A DNA stretch of 12,647 bases from Sivonenia sp049582005 (GTDB lineage Bacteria; Cyanobacteriota; Cyanobacteriia; Gloeobacterales; PMM-0068). The translations under genes were made by a program, and so were the position numbers. The stretch lies in the NCBI GenBank assembly GCA_049582005.1, contig JBAUTB010000144.1, positions 1-12,647 of the forward strand, read 5' to 3'. Under the pieces are notes generated by a model. It was given only the letters and a program-made list of their open reading frames with translations. It did not search any database and was not told where the DNA came from. Shown one piece after another: positions 1 through 6,303 of the stretch (position 1 is its first letter; every line of letters starts with the position of its first letter).

Positions 1-215
1 GTAAGAGTACTAGTTTTCAAGAGTCAGATTATGTTATCGAAACTCATTTGAAAATTAATCATGAAAGCCTTGAAAAATTTGTAAGCTTGGAGGAAATTGA
101 GCCACGAATAAGAGAGATAATGTTGTCCCCTGAGTTTAATGACTTAGAGGAACGGAAGAAGCTTGCAATAAATAAATTTATAGATACTATTGATGTAAAC
201 AATGAAGATTATTAG
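1..215 (+). CDS. C-terminal end of an AT-rich hypothetical protein (partial)
   Basis: An open frame runs in from the left edge (first complete codon at base 3) and ends at TAG 213-215, giving about 70 residues with no in-frame stop. The visible part is rich in Glu, Lys, Ile and Asp, looks helical, and ends in an acidic tail (residues DVNNEDY). I see no motif that names a family, so no function is proposed. Its base composition is about 33% GC by hand count, against roughly 50% or more in nadE next door, which suggests recent acquisition. It converges on nadE, with only 24 bases between the two stop codons and no clear terminator. The main doubt is whether this is a real gene end or a chance open frame in AT-rich DNA. 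The codon-like composition and length favour a gene. Confidence 0.5.
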   Translation, partial: KSTSFQESDYVIETHLKINHESLEKFVSLEEIEPRIREIMLSPEFNDLEERKKLAINKFIDTIDVNNEDY

Positions 216-239
216 TGGCAACTAAGTCTGAGCTGTAGC

Positions 240-1865
240 CTACTTGCGTGCAATCGGCATGCGCCAACCACTCCCAAAAGCCCGATCGGTTACTTTCAGT
301 CCTGGAGGAGCCTGACGGCGTTTGAATTCTGCTAATTGGACTAAGCGCAGGACTTTTTTGACCGTAGCCGGATCAAAGCCTGAGGCGATGAGTTCTTCTG
401 CTCCTTCATGCCGCTCGATATGGTGATAGAGGATCTCATCCAAAAGATCATAGGGTGGCAAGGAATCCTGGTCTTTCTGGTCTGGACGCAATTCGGCAGA
501 AGGAGGCTTTTCTAGAATATTCCAGGGGATTTTTTCCTCATTCCGATTCAGCCAGTGGCATAGTTGATAGACCCAGGTTTTCGGCAGGTCGGAGATAACG
601 GCCAAACCTCCTGACATATCGCCATAAATGGTGCAATAACCAACCGCCAGTTCTGACTTATTGCCTGTGGTCAGCAACATGGAACCAAATTTATTCGAAA
701 GAGCCATCAACAAGTTGCCGCGAATCCGTGATTGGATATTTTCCTCCGTCACATCCGGGGCTCTTCCTGCAAAAGGTTCTGCCAGAGTTTCCTCAAAAGC
801 CTTCATTAAAGGGGCAATCGGCAGGGTTAGGGTTTCTATGCCCAGATTTTTGGCGAGATGGAGGCTATCGCTGATACTCGATGAACTGGAATAGGGAGAA
901 GGCATCAGCACACCCAAGACGTTCTCTGGGCCGAGGGCTTTCGCTGCAATCGTGGCCGTTAAAGCAGAATCCACACCTCCAGAAAGGCCGAGTAAAACCT
1001 TTTTGAAACCACACTTCTGAACATAATCACGGGTTCCCAGCACCAGACATTGCCATAGGTCGGATTGGCGGTTTTCGGCGGGCAAATCTATCGGAGGCTG
1101 GGCGAGGTCCACGACCAGGGCTTCTTCGGCAAAAGCTTTAGCCCGTGCAAGAATCCGGCCTTGAGCATCCAGGATCATACTCTGCCCATCAAAAACCAAG
1201 TCATCATTGCCGCCCACTTGATTGACATAGACCACCGGGAGCTGATGTTTGCGGGCGAGTTGACTGAGCATTGCTTCCCGCAGAGCCTGTTTACCCACCG
1301 TAAAAGGAGAAGCCGAAAGATTGAGCAAACACTGAGCACCCTTTTGTACCAAGGTTGCTACAGGGTCTTGGTGGTAGCGTTGACGTTGCCAGAAATCCCG
1401 GTCATTCCAGAGATCCTCACAAATGCTTACTCCAATGGATTGGTTGTCGATATGAAATAATTGCGCTTCTTTCGCGGGCTCGAAATAACGGTCTTCATCA
1501 AAAACATCGTAGGTCGGCAGTAGGGTTTTGCGTAGGGTGGGACCAAGCTGCCCTTGATGGAGCAAAACCGCACTATTAAAAAGAGGACGTCCTTGTTTCG
1601 CTGGATTGGGCTCAGCAATCCCCACAAGAACAGGGGGCAATCCTGCTAATTGCTGGGCTAAATCTTCTAGCACCTTCCAGGCTCGTTGCACAAACCCTCG
1701 GTCCAGCAACAAGTCTCGGGGAGGATAGCCCAAAAGCGCCAGTTCTGAAGTAATCATCAGGTCTGGATTTTGGAGAGCAGCGGTTTGGGCTTGTGCCAAA
1801 ATCCGCTCTGCATTACCTGCCAGGTCCCCTACGGTGGGATTCAGTTGTAGAAGTGCTAGTTTCAT
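240..1865 (-). CDS. nadE: Glutamine-dependent NAD+ synthetase
   Basis: This enzyme catalyses the last step of NAD biosynthesis: ATP-dependent amidation of nicotinic acid adenine dinucleotide, with ammonia released from glutamine and channelled between its two domains in the cytosol. The 541 residues match the two-domain form. The N-terminal nitrilase-like glutaminase domain (about 1-260) shows the Glu-Lys-Cys triad at E41 (TSELALLGYPPRD), K113 (LRKTLLPTYD) and C149 (GVSICEDLW). The C-terminal synthetase domain (about 270-541) carries the PP-loop SGGVDS at 295-300, followed by TTGNKSE and GYCTIYGDMSGG. The start ATG is supported because residues MKLALLQLNPTVGD are the usual first strand of the family. 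It is transcribed away from the FkbM gene after a 102-base gap, and a small 5-bp-stem hairpin (1886-1900) lies just upstream of its start. Nothing is broken or missing. Confidence 0.97.
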   Translation of the reverse strand: MKLALLQLNPTVGDLAGNAERILAQAQTAALQNPDLMITSELALLGYPPRDLLLDRGFVQRAWKVLEDLAQQLAGLPPVLVGIAEPNPAKQGRPLFNSAVLLHQGQLGPTLRKTLLPTYDVFDEDRYFEPAKEAQLFHIDNQSIGVSICEDLWNDRDFWQRQRYHQDPVATLVQKGAQCLLNLSASPFTVGKQALREAMLSQLARKHQLPVVYVNQVGGNDDLVFDGQSMILDAQGRILARAKAFAEEALVVDLAQPPIDLPAENRQSDLWQCLVLGTRDYVQKCGFKKVLLGLSGGVDSALTATIAAKALGPENVLGVLMPSPYSSSSSISDSLHLAKNLGIETLTLPIAPLMKAFEETLAEPFAGRAPDVTEENIQSRIRGNLLMALSNKFGSMLLTTGNKSELAVGYCTIYGDMSGGLAVISDLPKTWVYQLCHWLNRNEEKIPWNILEKPPSAELRPDQKDQDSLPPYDLLDEILYHHIERHEGAEELIASGFDPATVKKVLRLVQLAEFKRRQAPPGLKVTDRAFGSGWRMPIARK

Positions 1866-1908
1866 CGACTAGAGTATCTGATATATCCCAGAGTATGGGA
1901 AAGACCAG

Positions 1909-1951
1909 AATGCTGCTGAAATTATTTTGACCAGAAATAACAAGCAGCATT
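1909..1951. repeat. 43-bp imperfect inverted repeat between nadE and the FkbM gene
   Basis: Nine-base outer arms (AATGCTGCT at 1909-1917 and AGCAGCATT at 1943-1951) pair perfectly. Inside them a second 6-bp stem forms (TTATTT 1922-1927 with AAATAA 1935-1940), separated from the outer stem by a GAAA/CA internal loop and closed by a 7-base loop. It lies 16 bases downstream of the FkbM stop and 43 bases upstream of the nadE start. It could end FkbM transcripts, but no clean U-run follows on that strand. It could also be a relic of a short mobile repeat or part of the nadE leader. No second copy was seen in this window. Confidence 0.45.
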
Positions 1952-1967
1952 GCGGGGGCCGGAGGGG

Positions 1968-2810
1968 CTAATTTCCAAGTATACGAATTTGCTCTTTCAG
2001 GTCAGCATTGACGGCTACATAATTAGGGCCGATGAAGTCTTCATCGGATGAAATGTCGTATTCACGAAATTCCACGCAGCCAGGATATACCTTCCCAAGG
2101 GTATAGCCCCGTGTTCTGAAGAATTCGTGGTAATCATATAATAAAAACTTCGATTCAATATTAATGTATCCATACCTAAACTGGATGACATCTATTTTCT
2201 TTTCGGTGAGCATTCGATCAAATCCTTGAAGAACTAAGTGTTCAGATCCTTCGGTTTCTATCTTTAAGAAGTCAATAGAGTGTATGCCATGTTCCTCGCA
2301 ATAGTTATCTCCTGATATCACCTTGCCCGTAATCGGAACAGTCTTCACAGTAGGATGAAGACGATTAAGCGTATCAGGATACATTGATGAGAGGGCACTT
2401 TCCTCTGGTGAAGATGAGTGTAGGAAGGTTAGTTCTGCTTCGGCATTAGATAGGCCAAAATCATGAGGCACTACATTCGTACAGTTTCTAATCTTCTCTT
2501 TGAGTCTGTTGAAAGTCGGTTGTACAACTTCGAAAGCGTGAATCCTAGCATTGGGGAACAGCTTAGAGACCATTTCTGACCAATTACCTTCATTTGCTCC
2601 CACATCAAAGATAACTTTTGGGTTTTTAGTTTTGAGCTTTTGGAGCACGTCGTATTCTCCATTTTCCCAAAAGTTGTAATTATAATTCTCATAGGTCCGA
2701 TACAGCTTGAGCGAAGCCTTCCCTAGAAGAATTGCAGGTATTGAACGTCGATTTTTGAGTAAAACCTGCCGAAATAATCGCCATAGGGTCACGCTTGCCG
2801 ATGAGATCAT
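1968..2810 (-). CDS. FkbM-family SAM-dependent methyltransferase
   Basis: This is a class I methyltransferase of the FkbM type, a family that usually O-methylates sugars, polysaccharides or polyketides. The substrate cannot be told from sequence. With ATG at 2810 the protein has 280 residues. The SAM-binding motif I is FDVGANEGNWS (about 68-78), followed by the acidic end of strand 2 (HAFEVVQP). The FkbM signature IDFLKIETEGSEHLVLQGF lies at about 179-197, and the C-terminal NYVAV is typical. The frame could also open at a TTG six bases further upstream, but ATG is preferred. No good Shine-Dalgarno sequence precedes either start. GC sampled over several lines is about 40-45%, some ten points below nadE. 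The flanks are a decayed DUF433 gene and an inverted repeat, which together suggest horizontal transfer. No glycosyltransferase or polysaccharide gene is nearby, so it appears to be a lone accessory methyltransferase. Confidence 0.88.
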   Translation of the reverse strand: MISSASVTLWRLFRQVLLKNRRSIPAILLGKASLKLYRTYENYNYNFWENGEYDVLQKLKTKNPKVIFDVGANEGNWSEMVSKLFPNARIHAFEVVQPTFNRLKEKIRNCTNVVPHDFGLSNAEAELTFLHSSSPEESALSSMYPDTLNRLHPTVKTVPITGKVISGDNYCEEHGIHSIDFLKIETEGSEHLVLQGFDRMLTEKKIDVIQFRYGYINIESKFLLYDYHEFFRTRGYTLGKVYPGCVEFREYDISSDEDFIGPNYVAVNADLKEQIRILGN

Positions 2811-2924
2811 TATCAAACCACTGATGGTTTTTTAGGCCATCATAGGCCATAACTCCCTGATGCATATGTATTCAAATTTACTCAACACTTCTGCCGCTAC
2901 ACAACTTTGAGCATGGCGACAGCT

Positions 2925-3131
2925 TTAGGCAGGATCTAAGGTGCTTCGCGCAGCATGTTCTAACACGGCGCGAACCTGTTCCATGGTGACGCCAGGAAAC
3001 CACTCTACGAACTCTGATACCAGTGCCCCATCTTCGAGGTTCTCGACAAGGCTGCGACAGGCCCACGGAAGACCAAGGTTCCGCTTACGCGTTCAACTGC
3101 AGAGCAAGAAGACCAGTCAATCAATTAACAT
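2925..3131 (-). pseudogene. Decayed DUF433-family (VapB-like antitoxin) gene
   Basis: Three minus-strand frames must be joined to recover one DUF433-like protein. It begins ATG TTA ATT GA at 3131 (M-L-I-D). A tandem duplication ATTGATTG (3118-3125) then shifts the frame. The next frame reads DWSSCSAVERVSGTLVFRG, where the family usually continues T-R-V-P-V; three codons seem lost at 3061/3062. After PVAAL a base is missing from a C run (3050-3051). The third frame reads VENLEDGALVSEF and EWFPGVTMEQVRAVLEHAAR up to TAA at 2925-2927. The family match rests on memory of the consensus. DUF433 proteins are small DNA-binding antitoxins, commonly encoded just before a PIN-like DUF5615 toxin. No toxin is readable downstream, so the module is dead. 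Its start lies eight bases beyond the hemA stop, and the rest of the 323-base gap up to the FkbM gene shows nothing else. Confidence 0.75.
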
Positions 3132-3139
3132 CAGCGACA

Positions 3140-4414
3140 CTAGGACGCAGGCTCTTCCAGGTTAAAGAGCACCTGCAAGGACTGGAGAGCACGTCTACGC
3201 ACTTCCACATCTTGCTCGGCTCGAAGTTGTACCATCGGGTCATGGAGTATCTTATTAACGATGGCGCGGGTGAGGCCGTCTAGAACCGATTGGTGCTTCT
3301 CAGCAAACTCGCTCCCTAAGCGGGATAGTGCCTTTTCTAATTCCTGCTCGCGAATAGTCTCTACTTTGTCCCGGAGCGAATTAATCGTGGGTACTGCTTC
3401 TAAGGCCCGGCTCCAGGCTTGGAATTCCAGAACCTCTACTTCCACCATCTTCTCTACCTGGGCTGCAATTCGGCGACGCAAAGCTCGGTTGCCTTCGACG
3501 ACTTGCTTCAAATCGTCTACGTAGTAAGCCTTGACCTGGTGCAATTCTTGAACATCAGGTGCCACATTGCGGGGCACAGAAATATCAAAAATGGTCAGGG
3601 CTTTGCCATTGAGGTGGGGTTCTAGAGTGGATCTTTGCAAAATAGGTTCTGGGGCAGAAGTGCTGGTAAAGACCAGGTCTGCTTTGGCGGTAGTATGCAG
3701 CAGTTCTTCCATAGGGAGGACAGGGATAACATGCTGGAACTGAGACAACATCTCTTCTGCTTTAGCCGTCGAACGATTGACCACGCGAATGCGGCTAGCT
3801 CCTTTGGCGAGTAAATGCTTGATTAAGAGTTCGCTCATCTTTCCTGCGCCTACCACTACGCAGTCCTGAGCATGGAAGGCTTCTGTTTTCAAACAGGCAA
3901 GTTCTACAGCGGCAGAACTTATGTTCATTGCTCCGGTAGAAATATCTGTTTCCGTCCGTACCCGCTTTCCAGCGGTGAGGGATGTTTTGAATAGATGATT
4001 CAAAACCCGGCCTGTGCCCTGGGATTTATGGGCCAATTGATGGGCGGTTTTGACTTGAGCAAGAATCTGCCCCTCTCCCAAAACGAGGGAATCCAGGCCA
4101 CAGGTTACCCGCATGAGATGAGTGACAGCATCTTCGTGGAGCAACACGAACAAATGGCGACGCAGGGAGTTTAAGGGAATATTTTTTTCTTCAGAAAGAT
4201 ATTGAATAATCTCTTGGACCCCTTGTTGGGTATCGGTCAGGACCGCATAGACTTCCATGCGGTTACAGGTACTCAGGATTGCTATTTCATTGATATGTGG
4301 GTAAAACTTGAGGGTTTGAATCGTTTGGTGCACTTCTGCTTCTGGGATACTCAAGCGCTCACGGATTTCAACCGATGCTGTTTTATGACTTAGTCCTACC
4401 ACCGCGATCTTCAT
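3140..4414 (-). CDS. hemA: Glutamyl-tRNA reductase
   Basis: This enzyme is the NADPH-dependent first committed step of the C5 pathway. It reduces glutamyl-tRNA(Glu) to glutamate-1-semialdehyde, the precursor of 5-aminolevulinate, haem, chlorophyll and bilins. The 424 residues match the family length. The N-terminal catalytic domain starts MKIAVVGLSHKTASVEIRE and holds the thioester-forming cysteine in STCNRMEVY (C50). The conserved CGLDSLVLGEGQILAQVK follows (about 105-122). The Rossmann NADPH domain has VVVGAGKMSELL (about 186-197), and the C-terminal helical dimerisation domain spans about 320-424. The start ATG is preceded by an AGGA ribosome site seven bases away. It is monocistronic as far as can be seen: the upstream glycosylase gene is 139 bases away, and downstream lies only the DUF433 wreck. 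Cyanobacterial HemA is usually controlled by haem feedback and by the membrane factor FluBP, neither of which is visible here. Confidence 0.98.
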   Translation of the reverse strand: MKIAVVGLSHKTASVEIRERLSIPEAEVHQTIQTLKFYPHINEIAILSTCNRMEVYAVLTDTQQGVQEIIQYLSEEKNIPLNSLRRHLFVLLHEDAVTHLMRVTCGLDSLVLGEGQILAQVKTAHQLAHKSQGTGRVLNHLFKTSLTAGKRVRTETDISTGAMNISSAAVELACLKTEAFHAQDCVVVGAGKMSELLIKHLLAKGASRIRVVNRSTAKAEEMLSQFQHVIPVLPMEELLHTTAKADLVFTSTSAPEPILQRSTLEPHLNGKALTIFDISVPRNVAPDVQELHQVKAYYVDDLKQVVEGNRALRRRIAAQVEKMVEVEVLEFQAWSRALEAVPTINSLRDKVETIREQELEKALSRLGSEFAEKHQSVLDGLTRAIVNKILHDPMVQLRAEQDVEVRRRALQSLQVLFNLEEPAS

Positions 4415-4483
4415 GAAAGTATCCTGCGTGTCTTTCTAAGGAACTTGGCTTTTCGAAACAACGAATCAACCTGACCACGCTGT

Positions 4484-4510
4484 ATTGTACGAACTACTCT
4501 AAAGACGCAA
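4484..4510 (-). promoter_or_regulatory. Candidate hemA promoter
   Basis: On the minus strand a TACAAT box (4484-4489; five of six bases of the sigma-70 consensus) lies 69 bases upstream of the hemA ATG. A TTGCGT (4505-4510) sits 15 bases before it. The spacing is shorter than the ideal 17, so the -10 box is the stronger half of the call. The site lies in the 139-base gap after mpg, where no other recognisable element was found. Confidence 0.35.
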
Positions 4511-4553
4511 TGCAGACATAGTGTTACAAATTGTTATTTTGCCTACCATACTT

Positions 4554-5123
4554 TTAACATACAGAGACCCAAGGATTATCAGTTAAATAGAAACGCCAAG
4601 GAAGTTCTTGGCCTTCTTTTAGACCAATGCGTTGGGCTGTAGTGATGCCTGAGGCCTGCTCCGACTGGTCTGGAGCGTCAGGGGGCAAGAAAAAACAACG
4701 CTCAGGGTCTAAGGCCAAACCATTCCACGCAGGATTCAGGCCTAGGGCTTGTACGAGCTTGGCTGGGCCATTAGTAAGGTCTCGGTCCCGTTTGCCAGGA
4801 CGTCGGCTTTTCATTTGCTCAAGACCTTCAAGGGGTTCTAGCGCCCGGATTAAAATACAGCCTGCTATTCCCTGCGGTCCTGTGGTGATGTTGAGCAAAG
4901 GTTGTCCATAGGAGTAGTGAAAGTACAGATGACCTGCTTCACCACAAAGCAGATTCCATATAGCAGGTCTTTTACGAATACGGATACAGGCTGGATCTTG
5001 ATGGGTGTAGGCTTCGGTTTCCACTACTTTGCCCACCAACCGATGATTTTGGTCTGTGCAGACTAGCCGATAGCCGAGAAGGGTTTTAGCAATCGATAGA
5101 GTGTCGGCTGAGCTAAAGTCCAT
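4554..5123 (-). CDS. 3-methyladenine DNA glycosylase, AAG/MPG family, divergent active site
   Basis: This is a base-excision repair enzyme of the alkyladenine glycosylase (AAG/Mpg) fold, which removes alkylated or deaminated purines from DNA. The 189 residues are near the family size of about 195-205. Recognised pieces are GKVVETEAY (about 31-39; E37 and Y39 correspond to the catalytic Glu and DNA-contacting Tyr of the human enzyme), GEAGHLYFHYSYG, ILIRALEP, LTNGPAKLVQALGL and the C-terminal PWRFYLTDN. The segment after DPAC is unusual: where relatives have a conserved His (human H136) this protein reads IRIRKRPAIWN, so the His is absent. A one-base gain just after the Cys codon and a one-base loss about four codons later would restore DPACHPYSKRP. 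The stretch after YG is also one residue short. Activity is therefore uncertain. It follows the secreted-protein gene by 12 bases and probably shares its transcript. Confidence 0.85.
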   Translation of the reverse strand: MDFSSADTLSIAKTLLGYRLVCTDQNHRLVGKVVETEAYTHQDPACIRIRKRPAIWNLLCGEAGHLYFHYSYGQPLLNITTGPQGIAGCILIRALEPLEGLEQMKSRRPGKRDRDLTNGPAKLVQALGLNPAWNGLALDPERCFFLPPDAPDQSEQASGITTAQRIGLKEGQELPWRFYLTDNPWVSVC

Positions 5124-5135
5124 GCCGCTTTCATC

Positions 5136-5591
5136 TCACTCCAAAAAAACCTGTCCAGAATCTAGCACTGTCAGGGAAGTATGATCCCGGTCAAAATTCG
5201 GACCACGCTTGAAGATAAGCTGGAGTTCCCCAGGTGCAGTTGCCTGGACGGTTGCATCAATCGGTCCACGGTCGGGGCGATAAAAGCTCATGTTGGCAGG
5301 AGTTGGTAAACGTTGCAGAGTATATTGCGTGTCGGGGGGAAGGCGGCGCTCTTCCGTATCCCCCAGCACTTGATAAATAACAGCTGTGCCTGTTTGGTTC
5401 ACCAGAGAGATATTAACTTGGCCTTTTGGCAGGCTCACTGTGGTATTTGGCTCCTTCAACTGAGCGGGAGGAACAGGAGCTTGCTGAGGACCACGCTTCT
5501 GGTTTTGGCCTTCGGACCAGACAGGCATAAGCATATTCAGCAAAACAAAACTACTGAGGACCAGGAGGACCACGATCAAACGATGGCGCAT
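5136..5591 (-). CDS. Small secreted or membrane-anchored hypothetical protein
   Basis: The product has 151 residues, beginning MRHRLIVVLLVLSSFVLLNM. That is a positively charged start followed by a hydrophobic stretch to about residue 22, i.e. a signal peptide or N-terminal anchor. A Gln/Pro-rich linker follows (about 29-48), then a beta-rich domain (VSLPKGQVNISLVNQTG, FYRPDRGPIDATV, SLTVLDSGQVFLE). It has no catalytic motif I recognise; the layout resembles small conserved secreted proteins of cyanobacteria, but no function is known to me. The frame stays open to 5717, which would add 42 residues running 80 bases into padR. I reject that start because the ATG at 5591 has an AGGA ribosome site and leads directly into the signal sequence. 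It lies between padR (46-base gap) and the glycosylase gene (12-base gap) on the same strand, so the three are likely co-transcribed. Confidence 0.8.
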   Translation of the reverse strand: MRHRLIVVLLVLSSFVLLNMLMPVWSEGQNQKRGPQQAPVPPAQLKEPNTTVSLPKGQVNISLVNQTGTAVIYQVLGDTEERRLPPDTQYTLQRLPTPANMSFYRPDRGPIDATVQATAPGELQLIFKRGPNFDRDHTSLTVLDSGQVFLE

Positions 5592-5637
5592 AACAAGGAA
5601 TCCTGCTTGTATCTCTAAAAGGGCTTTGACCCCATCG

Positions 5638-6195
5638 CTATTGATTTTGTGCCTCTGCAACATGGGTACGCAAGAACACCATGGCCTCTTCACACCAATC
5701 GATCTGTCCTTGTTCATAGTGGAGACCGCTAAGGAGGGTGAGGTAGTGAAATTTAAAGGCTTGAGGGAGGGCTTCCGGATTTTGAAAATACTGTTGCCGA
5801 ATAGTTTGGTAGGTAGCTAAGCGCTCCTGATGGGCCTGATGGTGCTGCTCCAGGTGTTTTAGGATGACTACGGGAGATACGTAATGACCTGCATAGATTT
5901 TGACCAATAGTTCTTCTTTGATAGGCATTAGCTCAGAAGGTTTGCTGATCCAATCCATCAGCTCCTTGCACCCCACTTCCGTCATCCTATAAAGCTTTTT
6001 ATTAGGTTTTCCAGTCTGAGGCACGATTTTGCAGCGAATCCATCCGAGGGATTCCAGCTTGGTGAGCTCTCGATAGATTTGCTGATGGCTGGCATTCCAG
6101 AAGAAACCAACGGAACCATCGAAGTTTTTTGCGAGATCGTAACCACTATAGGAACGATCGGAGAGAAAAGACAGAATAGCGTGTGCTAAAGACAT
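5638..6195 (-). CDS. PadR-family transcriptional regulator
   Basis: This DNA-binding repressor has 185 residues in the two-part PadR layout. The N-terminal winged helix-turn-helix (about 3-85) includes MSLAHAILSFLSDRSYSGYD, the recognition-helix region FFWNASHQQIYRELTKLESLGW and the wing KPNKKLYRMTEVG. The C-terminal half (about 90-185) is helical with many His/Gln/Glu residues, as in the Vir_act_alpha_C dimerisation domain of PadR subfamily 1, where ligands often bind. The start ATG opens directly into the conserved N-terminus. No good Shine-Dalgarno sequence is present, so translation may be weak. The gene is divergent from the carotenoid oxygenase across 108 bases that contain two copies of a 16-bp palindromic operator candidate. 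PadR regulators commonly repress the divergent gene and themselves. The inducer is unknown; an apocarotenoid or related hydrophobic compound is an inference from context. Confidence 0.93.
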   Translation of the reverse strand: MSLAHAILSFLSDRSYSGYDLAKNFDGSVGFFWNASHQQIYRELTKLESLGWIRCKIVPQTGKPNKKLYRMTEVGCKELMDWISKPSELMPIKEELLVKIYAGHYVSPVVILKHLEQHHQAHQERLATYQTIRQQYFQNPEALPQAFKFHYLTLLSGLHYEQGQIDWCEEAMVFLRTHVAEAQNQ

Positions 6196-6205
6196 AGAAA
6201 AACTA

Positions 6206-6233
6206 TTGACGTATGCAATAAATTGAATATACC
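6206..6233 (+). promoter_or_regulatory. Candidate promoter of the carotenoid oxygenase gene
   Basis: TTGACG (6206-6211) and TATACC (6228-6233) are separated by 16 bases and point toward the oxygenase start at 6304. The -35 box is five of six to consensus and the -10 box four of six. The left operator copy (6213-6228) fills the spacer, so a bound regulator would block RNA polymerase. The right operator copy would lie around the start of transcription. Confidence 0.5.
6213..6228. promoter_or_regulatory. Putative PadR operator, copy 1 (imperfect)
   Basis: ATGCAATAAATTGAAT matches the perfect palindrome at 6245-6260 in 14 of 16 positions, and the centres of the two sites are 32 bp apart, about three DNA turns. 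It sits exactly between the candidate -35 and -10 boxes of the oxygenase promoter. The ATGC-N8-GCAT geometry is close to the ATGT-N8-ACAT type described for PadR proteins. Assignment to the neighbouring PadR is inference. Confidence 0.55.
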
Positions 6234-6244
6234 CTATAGAAGTA

Positions 6245-6260
6245 ATGCAATTAATTGCAT
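6245..6260. promoter_or_regulatory. Putative PadR operator, copy 2 (perfect 16-bp palindrome)
   Basis: ATGCAATTAATTGCAT is identical to its reverse complement over all 16 bases. It lies in the 108-base gap between divergent padR and the carotenoid oxygenase, 50 bases from the padR start and 44 bases before the oxygenase ATG. With copy 1 it forms a two-site arrangement on one face of the helix, suited to cooperative binding by PadR dimers and to control of both genes. Confidence 0.65.
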
Positions 6261-6303
6261 ATCAAATATTCCTGAGCACGGTCTAAATAACAAGGAGCAC
6301 CTT

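Noticed and set aside
2820..2924. A DUF5615-type toxin gene after the DUF433 remnant
   Set aside because: All minus-strand frames are closed by stops within a few codons and no toxin motif is readable; only a weak 6-bp hairpin and a 10-bp tandem repeat (2833-2850) are present.
2941..3283. Plus-strand open frames near the hemA 3' end, and a 62-residue minus-strand frame at 2878-3066
   Set aside because: Their translations look compositionally random; the region is explained by the DUF433 remnant and the hemA end on the minus strand.
5592..5717. A 193-residue version of the secreted protein starting at 5717
   Set aside because: It would overlap padR by 80 bases, and the signal peptide begins at the internal ATG 5591, which has its own ribosome site.
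6223..6303. A longer carotenoid oxygenase starting at TTG 6223
   Set aside because: The extension would run through the promoter and operator region; the ATG at 6304 has a strong AAGGAG six bases upstream and matches family starts.
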